This document shows positions 7,501 to 14,371 of a stretch of DNA of 17,141 nt, piece after piece (position 1 is the stretch's first letter; every line of letters starts with the position of its first letter). The notes under the pieces were generated by a model. That model searched no databases and was not told the DNA's origin. It worked only from the letters and a program-made list of their open reading frames with translations. The stretch is taken from NCBI GenBank assembly GCA_019239585.1, contig JAFAZU010000007.1, positions 1 through 17,141 on the forward strand, in the 5' to 3' direction. Both the position numbers and the translations under genes were made by a program. The stretch is from Acidobacteriaceae bacterium (GTDB taxonomy: Bacteria > Acidobacteriota > Terriglobia > Bryobacterales > Bryobacteraceae).

Positions 7501-7901
7501 CCATCAGCGCTGTCGATCGTTCCGGCACCAAGGCTCGCAGCGCCCGAGCCAATTGCAACTCCCCAGCCGTAGTATTTGGCAAACAGAATGCGCCGGCAGC
7601 TCTTGGGGGCGGTTATCAGTGGTTTAGCCCTGCACCTTATTCCCAACCAACCACGGGAACATTCGGAAGTTGCGGGGTCGGAACCGTTCGCGGGCCAGGA
7701 CTGCACACAGTCGATCTCAGTGTCGCAAAGAGATTTACCACTTTCGAGAACCAAAATCTTGAAGTCCGTGGTGAGTTCATCAATTTCACAAACACGCCCA
7801 TTCTGAATGCGCCAAGTCGAACGCTTGGTTCCACCCTCGGCGTCGTAACCAGTTCACAGGGCGCTCGCAATATCCAGTTGGCTTTGAAATATAACTTTTA
7901 G
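4578..7901 (+). CDS. Oar-like TonB-dependent outer-membrane receptor with carboxypeptidase-regulatory domain
   Basis: A 1,107-residue outer-membrane protein of the large Oar-like/TonB-dependent receptor group that is greatly expanded in Acidobacteriota. A signal peptide spans 1-29 (hydrophobic core, cleavage after RIQA). A carboxypeptidase-regulatory-like beta-sandwich follows at about 32-118 (AAINGVVTDPSGASVAGVKV, then GFYSFPRLP). The plug lies at about 119-265, with YINGNREQSNNFLLDGVDNN and EFNLISQNASAEFGNFMGG. The rest is beta-barrel and ends in KYNF, the terminal aromatic residue expected for BAM-dependent assembly. Such receptors import large nutrients using TonB-ExbBD energy; the ligand cannot be read. 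An alternative in-frame GTG at 4569 would add three residues, but the promoter places transcription initiation after it. No partner such as a SusD-like lipoprotein is adjacent. Confidence 0.9.
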   Translation: MRFILKGSRLRLLAATVTVLCASLLRIQAQEVTAAINGVVTDPSGASVAGVKVNAKDLDRGTVFPTTTNGDGFYSFPRLPISRYEVRAENPGFQTAVQSDISLQLNQNARVDFQLKVGDVNQTVEVTAAAPILQTESTQLGTVIDARTNTQLPLATRNYVQLTLLAPGAVHPNPQNFQNGQTTGGTARPYINGNREQSNNFLLDGVDNNQVSDNNVGYSPNSDAIQEFNLISQNASAEFGNFMGGIISTSIKAGSNGFHGSLFEFFRNDKLNANQWQNNLLGRNAAGNPIAPRQIVRWNQYGGTFGGPIKKDKLFFFVDYQGARLVTPGAGAFTVLTPLERTGNFSQLLTQNLTIRNPLTGIAYPNNTIPTSQLSGAALKIVNSQYYPLPTNGNLSSNQVNVTSTRTSVDQGDARVDYAASEKDHIFGRYSRSSQSVPTTRSQPLTYNSFNEYPTHNGVFDYTRTMSPSLVNDVRFGVNYVLINNGNASNGLPNLPSQVGIPGVPQDFLPAMSFSNNSFISGIGASNVYQLFADTVIQYQDTLIWTKGTHTMHMGFQGWRQRINTFYSGNNGLNGTFTFNGQYSGRAESDFLLGLASTIGTGTSGGTWGQRGNIFAGYFQDDWRARNNLTLNLGLRYEIHTPWVEVNDRETNFGLFSGAVLQPGQNGNSRALYNTYTGIGNYQPRIGLAWTPGDGRTVIRAAYTLSSYLEGTGTNLRLTINPPFSSEHNADYTPLSYPSSTLDQGYVPINAAGTCTQAGLLAASPACFKAVTLRLWDPNVQPAISNQWNFTVQRQLSNSVTVQAGYVGQKVTHLMVATPYFQKQLQPNGTVVNGPYLSGNPAIYNQIGQISGTASDGNQSYNALQAVFLKRLAQGLSFQANYTYSKCLSDSIGYYGASGQSAPASAYWQNLYNKKSEWGPCFYDVEHIFSGYVTYDLPFGRNRTFGKNMNRFVDAVAGGWQVNAIANFHGGFPLTISAVDRSGTKARSARANCNSPAVVFGKQNAPAALGGGYQWFSPAPYSQPTTGTFGSCGVGTVRGPGLHTVDLSVAKRFTTFENQNLEVRGEFINFTNTPILNAPSRTLGSTLGVVTSSQGARNIQLALKYNF

Positions 7902-7913
7902 AAGATAGAACCA

Positions 7914-7937
7914 GCTTACGGATTCTTGGCTGTAAGC
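7914..7937. terminator. Possible bidirectional terminator between convergent genes
   Basis: GCTTAC (7914-7919) can pair with GTAAGC (7932-7937) around a 12-base loop. A second GCTTAC at 7939-7944 can compete for the same arm and overlaps the manC stop codon. The gap between the convergent receptor and manC is only 39 bases, so some terminator is expected here. There is no T-run, hence low confidence. Confidence 0.25.
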
Positions 7938-7940
7938 CGC

Positions 7941-9014
7941 TTACAACAACTCTTCCCGCTTCCCCGCATCCAAACGCTTTACAATTTTGCTGACATCCTG
8001 TGAGCGGGCGCGGTTGGCTACCAGGAGCGCATCCGGCGTGTCTACAACCACCAGATTCTCTACCCCCACCAGCGCCACAGGTTTTTCCGCGCTGACGTAA
8101 TTTCCCCGGCTGTTCTCGGCGATAATCTCGCTCTTTGATGCGTTTCCGTTCTCGTCCTTATCGGTCAGCTCGTAAACCGCTTCCCAACTGCCCACATCGT
8201 TCCAGCCGATATCGTCCAGCGCAATGCCCGCTACATTTTGAGCTTTCTCGATCACGGCGTAATCAATTGAGATGTTGTCGCAAAGCGGATACACCTCCTG
8301 TAACTTCGCCGTGAACTTTTTGCTCCCGAACGAAGGCAGACTTGCTAACAGGGTCGCTGTCTTCGGCTGGTGATGGCGCATCAACTCCAGCACGGTCGAA
8401 GTCTTCCAGAAGAACATCCCGGCATTCCAGAAAAAATGACCCGCTTTTACAAACTGGTTAGCTGTTTTCTCATCCGGTTTTTCACGAAAGCTGCTCACGG
8501 CTGCTGTTTCAAAGCTGCCCGGAGCGACATTCTGTGGAAACTCAATATAGCCGTACCCCGTTTCCGCCCACCGGGGCTGAATTCCCAACACCACCACATT
8601 GTTCTTCTCCGCCGCTTGGAAGGCCGCTTTGACGTACTTGCGAAAACGTCCTTCCTTCAAGATCAGGTGATCCGCCGGAAACACGCCCATAACCGACTTG
8701 GGTGATAAATCCGTCAGGATGTGAGCCGCCAAGGCAATACAGGGGGCGGTGTTCTGCTGTGAAGGTTCGGCAAGGATCTGCTTTTTAGGAATTTTCGGCA
8801 ACTGCTTGCGGATTGTGTCTTGCAGAAAATCGTTGGTCAGAACCCAGATGTTTTCAGGCGGCACCACGCCCTCCAAGCGGTCCACTGCCTGTTGAATTAG
8901 GCTTCGCTCTCCGAAGAAGCGCAGAACCTGTTTGGCATTCCGTTTGCGGCTGCGCGGCCAAAAGCGTGTACCTCGGCCACCGGCCATAATAAGAGCGTAA
9001 CGATCCTTCGCCAT
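7941..9014 (-). CDS. manC: Mannose-1-phosphate guanylyltransferase
   Basis: A 357-residue nucleotidyltransferase that makes GDP-mannose from GTP and mannose-1-phosphate for cell-surface polysaccharides. Motifs in order are the nucleotide-binding AGGRGTRFWPRSR (11-23), EPSQQNTAP (83-91), FPADH (112-116, metal/nucleotide contact), GYGYIEF (153-159), FREKPD (176-181), FWNAGMFFW (195-203), SIDYAVIEKA (249-258) and WNDVGSWEAV (271-280). It lacks the C-terminal phosphomannose isomerase cupin of bifunctional ManC/CpsB (about 470 residues), so it is the single-function type. The gene lies 51 bases downstream of lepB on the same strand, but a promoter candidate in the gap (9025-9052, minus strand) suggests independent expression. 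There is no clear Shine-Dalgarno site. Confidence 0.92.
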   Translation of the reverse strand: MAKDRYALIMAGGRGTRFWPRSRKRNAKQVLRFFGERSLIQQAVDRLEGVVPPENIWVLTNDFLQDTIRKQLPKIPKKQILAEPSQQNTAPCIALAAHILTDLSPKSVMGVFPADHLILKEGRFRKYVKAAFQAAEKNNVVVLGIQPRWAETGYGYIEFPQNVAPGSFETAAVSSFREKPDEKTANQFVKAGHFFWNAGMFFWKTSTVLELMRHHQPKTATLLASLPSFGSKKFTAKLQEVYPLCDNISIDYAVIEKAQNVAGIALDDIGWNDVGSWEAVYELTDKDENGNASKSEIIAENSRGNYVSAEKPVALVGVENLVVVDTPDALLVANRARSQDVSKIVKRLDAGKREELL

Positions 9015-9024
9015 AGACTCATTC

Positions 9025-9052
9025 AGTGTAAAGCGCGGCGAATTTATCGCAA
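9025..9052 (-). promoter_or_regulatory. Candidate manC promoter
   Basis: On the minus strand TTGCGA (9052-9047) and TACACT (9030-9025) are 16 bases apart, each matching four of six consensus bases. Initiation would fall near 9018, some four bases before the ATG at 9014, implying an almost leaderless mRNA. Weak on its own. Confidence 0.27.
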
Positions 9053-9065
9053 AACTTAATTTGCT

Positions 9066-9926
9066 TTAAGGATTTGGTGAACCGGTCTTCAGCGGCAGGG
9101 GGTGATCCGCCAATTGCGAATCCGGAAAGCCGCGAACCACATGAAGTGTTCTTTCCCAGCGCGTGCGCGTGAAAAAGTGCTGCCCTAAGTCAATGAAATG
9201 GTTGATCAGGGACCCAACGGACGAACCCGCCAGATCCTCCTGGGAAGCTCGGTACGACCAGTAGATCAGCAGAGGCTTGCCAATAATGTTGTCGCGCGGC
9301 ACGAACCCCCAATAACGGCTGTCCAGCGAGTTGTCGCGATTGTCACCCATAGCAAAGTACATGCCGGGAGGCACAATGATTTCGCCATCCTTAACATGAT
9401 TTTCGAGCATGTCGCGCTGCAACTGCGCTTGCAGGCCTTCCGCGAAAATAGACGGCTCGCCCGGCATATTGTCGCGGCTCGGATCATACGGGAACTTGTG
9501 ATAAACATAAGGCTCGTTCAGGCGCACGCCGTTCCGGTAAACAATCCGGTTAATCATTTTCAGGTGGTCGCCCGGTACACCAATGACCCGCTTAACAAAA
9601 GTTTGCGAGATATCGACCGGATAGCGGAAAACAATGATGTCCCCGTGTTTCGGTTCTTCGTAAGGGAGAAGATACTTGCTGACCGGTCCGGAAGGAGCAT
9701 AAGCGAGCTTATCCACCAGCAGGTGATCGCCAACCAGCAGTGTGTCTTCCATCGAGCCGGTCGGTATCACAAACGCCTGTACCAGCGTGGTCGTGCCGAA
9801 TAAAAGCAGCAGCACCGTCACTGCCCACTCGGCAATGCTGTTGCGCGCGCCTTCCCGTTTAGTGAGGGCTGGAACCGGGGTCTCTGTCTTGGTCCCGTTC
9901 ACGGTTGTCGTAGTCTGGTTTGCCAT
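9066..9926 (-). CDS. lepB: Signal peptidase I
   Basis: A 286-residue membrane-bound leader peptidase that removes Sec and Tat signal peptides on the periplasmic face. After a cytoplasmic N-terminus rich in Thr and Pro, a single transmembrane segment spans about residues 33-53. The catalytic serine is S58 in FVIPTGSMEDTLLVGD, and the lysine is K112 in TFVKRVIGVPGD. The conserved GDNRDNSLDSRYWGFVP box is at 194-210. The start chosen is the ATG at 9926, because AAGGA (minus strand, 9936-9932) sits 5 bases upstream. A TTG one codon earlier would add one residue but overlaps the spacing region. The protein has a C-terminal tail of about 50 residues beyond the conserved core. manC follows on the same strand. 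Confidence 0.93.
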   Translation of the reverse strand: MANQTTTTVNGTKTETPVPALTKREGARNSIAEWAVTVLLLLFGTTTLVQAFVIPTGSMEDTLLVGDHLLVDKLAYAPSGPVSKYLLPYEEPKHGDIIVFRYPVDISQTFVKRVIGVPGDHLKMINRIVYRNGVRLNEPYVYHKFPYDPSRDNMPGEPSIFAEGLQAQLQRDMLENHVKDGEIIVPPGMYFAMGDNRDNSLDSRYWGFVPRDNIIGKPLLIYWSYRASQEDLAGSSVGSLINHFIDLGQHFFTRTRWERTLHVVRGFPDSQLADHPLPLKTGSPNP

Positions 9927-10069
9927 CAAAGTCCTTAGTAGTTCTGCGGAGGGCTGAACATCGTTGCTTTTAGCCCGGAAACAAGCTTTAGTTGTTAAGA
10001 ACGCTAATTTTGATTGTATCGTTCAGGCCATTTCAGATGTTTTGAGAAATAATATGATGTATGAACTTG

Positions 10070-10088
10070 AGTTGTTAACGGAACAACT
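10070..10088 (+). other. Leader hairpin AGTTGTT/AACAACT
   Basis: A perfect 7-bp stem (10070-10076 with 10082-10088) closes the 5-base loop AACGG. It lies about 60 bases before the lipoprotein start and is not followed by a T-run. It probably belongs to the 5' leader if transcription starts at the -10-like sequence near 10053. Confidence 0.35.
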
Positions 10089-10100
10089 GAAAAATGAGAT

Positions 10101-10127
10101 CCCGGTGTTCGCCTGAACCAGACCGGG
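10101..10127 (+). other. GC-rich bulged hairpin just upstream of the BON-gene ribosome binding site
   Basis: CCCGGT (10101-10106) pairs with ACCGGG (10122-10127). Inside, GTTC (10107-10110) pairs with GAAC (10115-10118) around the loop GCCT, leaving CAG bulged. This gives ten base pairs in total, 13 bases before the GGAGG at 10141. It could influence translation or mRNA stability; its function is inferred only from position. Confidence 0.4.
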
Positions 10128-10140
10128 ACATGAATTGTTT

Positions 10141-10145
10141 GGAGG
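10141..10145 (+). promoter_or_regulatory. Shine-Dalgarno GGAGG that fixes the lipoprotein start
   Basis: GGAGG is followed by 5 bases and the ATG at 10151. It selects this start over an upstream in-frame ATG at 10094 that would bury the lipoprotein signal behind 19 hydrophilic residues. Confidence 0.7.
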
Positions 10146-10150
10146 ACCAC

Positions 10151-11161
10151 ATGATGAATCGTGCGACAGTTGCATTGCTTTCGGCTGGGCTCTGGGGAGT
10201 TCTAACCGTAGGTTGCTCAAACCAAGCTAGCAATAACAATAACAACAATGATGACTTGCTAAAGACAAACATTCAGGCGAAGCTATATGCGGACCCTGAC
10301 ACGAAAAGCGGACACGTCAATGTAGACGTCAAGGATGGCGTTGTCACCCTGACCGGCGACGTGCCTAGCTCCGATGTCGAACTGGCGGCCATGAAAATTG
10401 CTAACAGCACTACCGGGGTGCGAAGCGTCAGTGACCAGATGAAGGTCAACAGCGCTCTCGCGCAAAATCAGCTTCCGAACACCAGCACAAGCTTGGCGAA
10501 CAATCCGACGCCCCCGCCCGTAAACGATCAGCCAGCCCCGCCGCCTGTCACCGCAGCTCCCGCACCTAAACCGGCTGCTCCGGCGCCTGTACGTAAACGT
10601 CCTGTCGAGCCTGCACAACGACCTGAACCAAGGCCGGAAGAGCCCGTTACCGCTACAATCCCGGCAGGAGAGCGGCTTTCGATTCGAACCACAGAAATGA
10701 TCGATTCCGGTAAAGCGAGCGATGGCCAGACTTATCGCGCCTCTCTGGATGCGCCGTTAACGTCCCAAGGCCGTGTGATCGTGCCTGCCGGGGCACCCGT
10801 TACTTTGGCGATAATGGGCGTGCAAAGCGCTGGGCGTATCAAAGGCAATAGTGCGCTTTCCCTACGTCCCACCAGCTTGGAGTACCGTGGCCGTAATTAT
10901 CCGATTAACGGCAGCGTTTTGGAAGAGCAGGGAAAGGCGCGCGGTAAAAATACGGCCATCAAGACCGGTATCGGTGCGGCAGCCGGCGCTCTGATCGGCG
11001 GTCTTGCCGGAGGAGGCAAGGGTGCGGCAATCGGTTCGGCGGCGGGCGGCGGAGCCGGTTTTGGCTGGAATGCCCTGACTCATGGGCAGCAGGTCAAAAT
11101 ACCTGCTGAAAGCGTTCTCTCGTTCCGTCTGCAAGCTCCTCTAACCGTGCCTGTAAGATAA
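10151..11161 (+). CDS. BON-domain lipoprotein with Pro-rich linker and glycine zipper
   Basis: A 336-residue predicted lipoprotein. The signal sequence MMNRATVALLSAGLWGVLTV ends in a lipobox with C22 (VLTVGC), so the mature protein is likely lipid-anchored in the envelope. An Asn-rich spacer (28-33) is followed by a BON domain (about 35-100: LLKTNIQAKLYADPDTKSG, then VDVKDGVVTLTGDVPS), a fold linked to phospholipid or membrane binding. A Pro/Ala-rich linker spans about 118-167. The C-terminal part begins TIPAGERLSIRTTEMIDSG and includes a glycine-zipper stretch at 273-305 (GIGAAAGALIGGLAGGGKG and onward). The last 60 residues resemble YMGG/OmpA-like membrane-associated repeats. The start is fixed by GGAGG 5 bases upstream. 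Role probably structural or envelope-stress related; this is inference. Confidence 0.8.
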   Translation: MMNRATVALLSAGLWGVLTVGCSNQASNNNNNNDDLLKTNIQAKLYADPDTKSGHVNVDVKDGVVTLTGDVPSSDVELAAMKIANSTTGVRSVSDQMKVNSALAQNQLPNTSTSLANNPTPPPVNDQPAPPPVTAAPAPKPAAPAPVRKRPVEPAQRPEPRPEEPVTATIPAGERLSIRTTEMIDSGKASDGQTYRASLDAPLTSQGRVIVPAGAPVTLAIMGVQSAGRIKGNSALSLRPTSLEYRGRNYPINGSVLEEQGKARGKNTAIKTGIGAAAGALIGGLAGGGKGAAIGSAAGGGAGFGWNALTHGQQVKIPAESVLSFRLQAPLTVPVR

Positions 11162-11188
11162 CGAGGCTGCATCCCTTGCAAAATTGGC

Positions 11189-11218
11189 AGGAGACTTGCA
11201 TATTGAGGTGGGTCTCCT
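11189..11218 (+). terminator. Weak terminator-like hairpin after the BON gene
   Basis: AGGAGAC (11189-11195) pairs with GTCTCCT (11212-11218), a 7-bp stem with a 16-base loop, 27 bases after the stop codon. No T-run follows. The large loop makes it a weak candidate. Confidence 0.25.
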
Positions 11219-11405
11219 CCTATGCTCTATACACCTCCATGCTTCTATAAAAATAGTAAATTTCTAGTGCTGTTTGTGGGGAGTTTTGCAAAAATAAGCT
11301 ATCGCTTGTTGATTCACTTCGTCTCGCCAGAAGTAAACTCATATCTTAGACTGACGTAGGAAAGCGCTGGCGTTGGTGTTGTTGCGGAGATCTAAGGTCG
11401 CTCCC

Positions 11406-13793
11406 ATGCAAATTTGTCCTGCTTGCAAAACTTCGAACCCGGATGATGCCGAAGCATGTGAACGCTGCAGCTCGCATTTTGGTTCGGAAGTTCCACTCCC
11501 GAAGGACCGCGATAACATGCCAACTGTTGTCGCCGCTTTTAACCCTCCAGTCGCGACAGGCGTTACTGCTGATTTCACGGCCGCAGGTTCTGCCACTGCT
11601 GCCCGGCAGGCGTTCAGCGTGGGATTGTTTCCCGGCGATGTGGTTGCGGACCGTTACGAGATTCTCGCTCACGTCGGCGATGGAGGAATGGGTAGCGTTT
11701 ACAAAGCGCTCGATCGTGAATTAGATCGAGTCGTTGCCCTGAAAACTATTCGGCCCGATCTCGCCTCGAACGCTACCATTCTGCGCCGTTTTAAACAGGA
11801 AATACTGCTCGCCCGTAAAATTACCCACCAGAACGTCATTCGAACATACGATCTCGGCGTTGCCGGAGCCCTCCGTTTCCTAACGATGGAGTTCTTTGAG
11901 GGAGAGGATTTGTGCGCTTACCTCGAACGCCGAGGCAGTTTGCCGCCAAACGAGGCCGTAGCCATCATGAGCCAGATCTGCGAGGGTCTCCAGGCGGCGC
12001 ACGAGGAGGGGGTGATCCATCGTGATCTGAAGCCGCAAAATATTTTGATTAACTCACAGGAGCAGGTCCGCATCCTGGACTTCGGTCTTGCGCGGGACTT
12101 CGAAGTGCCTGGCGTCACACATGCAGGCTTAGCAGTAGGAACGCCGGACTACATGTCTCCCGAGCAGGCGCGTGGCGAAGAAGCAAGTGCCCGCTCTGAC
12201 ATCTATTCTATTGGGCTGATTTTTTACGAGCTGCTGATTGGCGGATTGCCTTTTAAAGGCGAGACTGCTATGTCGCGGCTGGTCCAGCGTACTATTCAGA
12301 GCCCGCCCTCTCCTAAATCGATCAAGGACGAAATTCCGCAGCATCTCGACAATATTGTGATGCGATGTCTGGAGATCGATCCCGAATGGCGTTACGAAAG
12401 CGCGGATGCGCTGCTTGCGGATCTTCGGAACTGGGAACAGCCGCAAGCCCCCGCCGTGCCGCATTCATCTTCTGAAGTACCGGTTATACCAGCGGAGATA
12501 GCAAAATCCCGTTGGAGTAAGAAGCTGGTTGCGTTGACAGCGACGGCAATTGTTGTTTGCGGCATCCTCATCGGCTACTTATATCTACACTCAAAAGGAG
12601 CCGCTCCTTCTCCGAACTCAATTGCTCATTCCACCAATCCAGAAGCTCTTGAACTTGTTAATGAGGGGCGTGACAAGCTCAAGCACCGACAAGATCCTCA
12701 GCAAGTACAAGCGGCCCTTGAGCTTTTTAATCAAGCTGCAACGAAAGATCCCAATTCCGCTCTTCCCTGGGCTGGCATGGTTGATGCAAATCTAGCTATG
12801 TACCGACTCGACCATAAAAGCATTTGGACTGACAATGCTCAGACTTATGCGCTGGAAGCAAAGAAGCGGGACGCTGATGCTCCTGAAACTCATTTGGCCC
12901 TCGGTAGCGTTTACACGCAGACTGGCAACCTTTCTGAAGCAATCAAAGAAATTCAACAAGCTCTCAAAATTCAAGAGTCCGATGACGGCTATGTTCGCTT
13001 AGGACGTGCCTATCTTGCTAACAAGAATGTTGATGCGGCTATCAAGGCGTTGGAAACGGCGGTTCATCTTAAACCTTTTAACTGGTACAACCAGGACCAG
13101 CTTGCGCGCGCTTATTGGAAAAAAAATCGTCTGACGGATGCGCTGAAGCACTTTCAGGAAGCTGCCGACAGAAATCCCACCAATGCCGATTTATTTAATT
13201 CGATGGGTGTTATTTACTCAGGGCAAGGACAATGGCCCAAAGCCATTGAGGCATATCAAAAGGCTATTAGCTTACAAAAATCCGCCGAAGCTTACTCAAA
13301 CTTAGGGACCGCTTACTTCTATGCAGGCCAATATTCAAAAGCAGTACCGATGCTCCAGAAGGCCGTTGAAATGGACCCGCACCGAGCGGCCTTTGTCGGA
13401 AACTTGGCCGATGCGTACCGTGAAGCCAAGCAATATGAAAAGGCGCAAACTCTTTATGATCAGGCGATTGAACTTGCTTATGAGCGGCTTCAAATTAATG
13501 GGAAAGATGCAGATACGATGGGCAACCTTGCCCTGTACTACGCCAAAAAAGGCGGCCGTTCCAAAGGTCTGGAATTGATCACCAGCGCCCGCTCACTTGA
13601 TCCGAAAAACATTCAATTACTATATAACGAAGCTGTCATACAAGCATTAAATAAAAACAGCGATGCCGCGCTGAAATCACTTGCAGAGTGCCTTAAGAGC
13701 GGGTTCCCCAAGGGCGTAATTATGAACGAACCAGACCTTGCGTCCCTACGCGCTACGCCAGAATTTGCTGCTCTTATGCGGTCAAATCAATGA
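11406..13793 (+). CDS. Transmembrane Ser/Thr protein kinase with N-terminal zinc ribbon and C-terminal TPRs
   Basis: A 795-residue Hanks-type kinase. The N-terminal zinc ribbon has C4-P-A-C7 and C18-E-R-C21. The kinase domain (about 82-343) has the glycine loop GDGGMGSVYK (91-100), ATP-binding K113 (VALKTI), catalytic HRDLKPQN (205-212, D207), DFG (225-227), GTPDYMSPEQ (245-254) and SDIYSIGLIFYELL. All catalytic residues are present, so it should be active. A transmembrane helix spans about 373-393, placing the following region outside the cytoplasm. Residues ~410-795 form multiple tetratricopeptide repeats (for example ALGSVYTQTGNLSEAIKEIQ, NLGTAYFYAGQYSKAVPMLQ) for protein binding. The ATG at 11406 has AAGG 8 bases upstream; a longer TTG start at 11373 would precede the zinc ribbon with unrelated residues. 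The stop overlaps the convergent PEP-CTERM gene by 7 bases. Targets unknown. Confidence 0.92.
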   Translation: MQICPACKTSNPDDAEACERCSSHFGSEVPLPKDRDNMPTVVAAFNPPVATGVTADFTAAGSATAARQAFSVGLFPGDVVADRYEILAHVGDGGMGSVYKALDRELDRVVALKTIRPDLASNATILRRFKQEILLARKITHQNVIRTYDLGVAGALRFLTMEFFEGEDLCAYLERRGSLPPNEAVAIMSQICEGLQAAHEEGVIHRDLKPQNILINSQEQVRILDFGLARDFEVPGVTHAGLAVGTPDYMSPEQARGEEASARSDIYSIGLIFYELLIGGLPFKGETAMSRLVQRTIQSPPSPKSIKDEIPQHLDNIVMRCLEIDPEWRYESADALLADLRNWEQPQAPAVPHSSSEVPVIPAEIAKSRWSKKLVALTATAIVVCGILIGYLYLHSKGAAPSPNSIAHSTNPEALELVNEGRDKLKHRQDPQQVQAALELFNQAATKDPNSALPWAGMVDANLAMYRLDHKSIWTDNAQTYALEAKKRDADAPETHLALGSVYTQTGNLSEAIKEIQQALKIQESDDGYVRLGRAYLANKNVDAAIKALETAVHLKPFNWYNQDQLARAYWKKNRLTDALKHFQEAADRNPTNADLFNSMGVIYSGQGQWPKAIEAYQKAISLQKSAEAYSNLGTAYFYAGQYSKAVPMLQKAVEMDPHRAAFVGNLADAYREAKQYEKAQTLYDQAIELAYERLQINGKDADTMGNLALYYAKKGGRSKGLELITSARSLDPKNIQLLYNEAVIQALNKNSDAALKSLAECLKSGFPKGVIMNEPDLASLRATPEFAALMRSNQ

Positions 13794-14371
13794 ACTGCTG
13801 TTTTCGAAGAGCGGCGGATTGTCAGAACCAGCGCCAGGCCTAGAGGGAGTAAAAGCCATGTTCCTGGCTCCGGGACGGCTGGTGTGGAATCAGTGACCTG
13901 CGCCATAAAAGAAGCGTTAGGCCCCCAGCCGCCGCTTCCATTTGGATCAGTTGGCTGAACGTTCCCAATCAGGTTGTTCAAATTAATCGTAAAAAATTGA
14001 TTATTAAAAAGGCCCCCTTCTTTTGTTTGTACAACCAAATTGAGAGTAAAAAGGGAAAGATTTCCTGTTTGCGGTATGGAAGAAATCAGGCAAGTCGGGA
14101 AAAACGGCCCGCCGGAACACACGATAGGAGTTCCTGTCGGTTGAAGCACTTGAACGGCCAGCCCTTTCCAGTCCAATTGGCTTTGATTGACGAACGAGAA
14201 AAACCCGCCGCCGCTTCCATTTGAAGAGAACGAAAAAGAAGTGCCTAAAACTGGTGTCCCCGCGTCGGGGTCACTCATCGTGAAAACCGGGTCAATGGGG
14301 TCAGCATTTGCTAACACAGTAGCGGTAAATAAAAGGGCAGTGGTTGCCAGCAGTTGGCTCAATTTTCTCAT
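13787..14371 (-). CDS. PEP-CTERM sorting-domain protein
   Basis: A 194-residue secreted protein. It starts with a signal peptide (MRKLSQLLATTALLFTATVLANA, residues 1-23). It ends with a PEP-CTERM tail: VPEPG at 166-170, a hydrophobic helix TWLLLPLGLALVLTI (171-185) and the basic R186-R187 cluster. Such tails are recognised by EpsH-type exosortases, which process proteins for export to the surface or exopolysaccharide matrix; no exosortase lies in this window. The middle is Gly/Asn/Phe-rich, beta-prone and has C85 and C94, a possible disulfide; no known domain is recognised. AGGAG (minus strand, 14382-14378) six bases before the ATG supports the start. The 3' end overlaps the kinase stop by 7 bases, tail to tail. 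Confidence 0.85.
   Translation of the reverse strand: MRKLSQLLATTALLFTATVLANADPIDPVFTMSDPDAGTPVLGTSFSFSSNGSGGGFFSFVNQSQLDWKGLAVQVLQPTGTPIVCSGGPFFPTCLISSIPQTGNLSLFTLNLVVQTKEGGLFNNQFFTINLNNLIGNVQPTDPNGSGGWGPNASFMAQVTDSTPAVPEPGTWLLLPLGLALVLTIRRSSKTAVH

Larger units (their letters stand above)
9927..10150. other. Divergent intergenic region between lepB and the BON lipoprotein gene
   Basis: The 224 bases include the lepB ribosome binding site (AAGGA on the minus strand at 9932-9936), -10-like hexamers TAATAT (10050-10055) and TATGAT (10053-10058) facing rightward without a good -35, two hairpins (10070-10088, 10101-10127), an 8-base inverted repeat (GTTCAGGC at 10021-10028 with GCCTGAAC at 10111-10118) and the GGAGG site of the lipoprotein gene. 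Confidence 0.5.

Noticed and set aside
3645..7901. Metallothionein-like gene and TonB receptor as a metal-uptake/storage system
   Set aside because: Tempting by proximity, but the receptor has its own promoter 77-45 bases after the small gene's stop and is of the Oar-like type not specifically tied to metals.
9198..9803. 201-residue rightward open frame opposite lepB
   Set aside because: Shadow of signal peptidase I, whose catalytic motifs are all on the other strand.
7941..9926. lepB and manC as one dedicated operon
   Set aside because: The 51-base gap with a promoter-like pair and the unrelated functions make co-regulation unproven; described only as neighbours.
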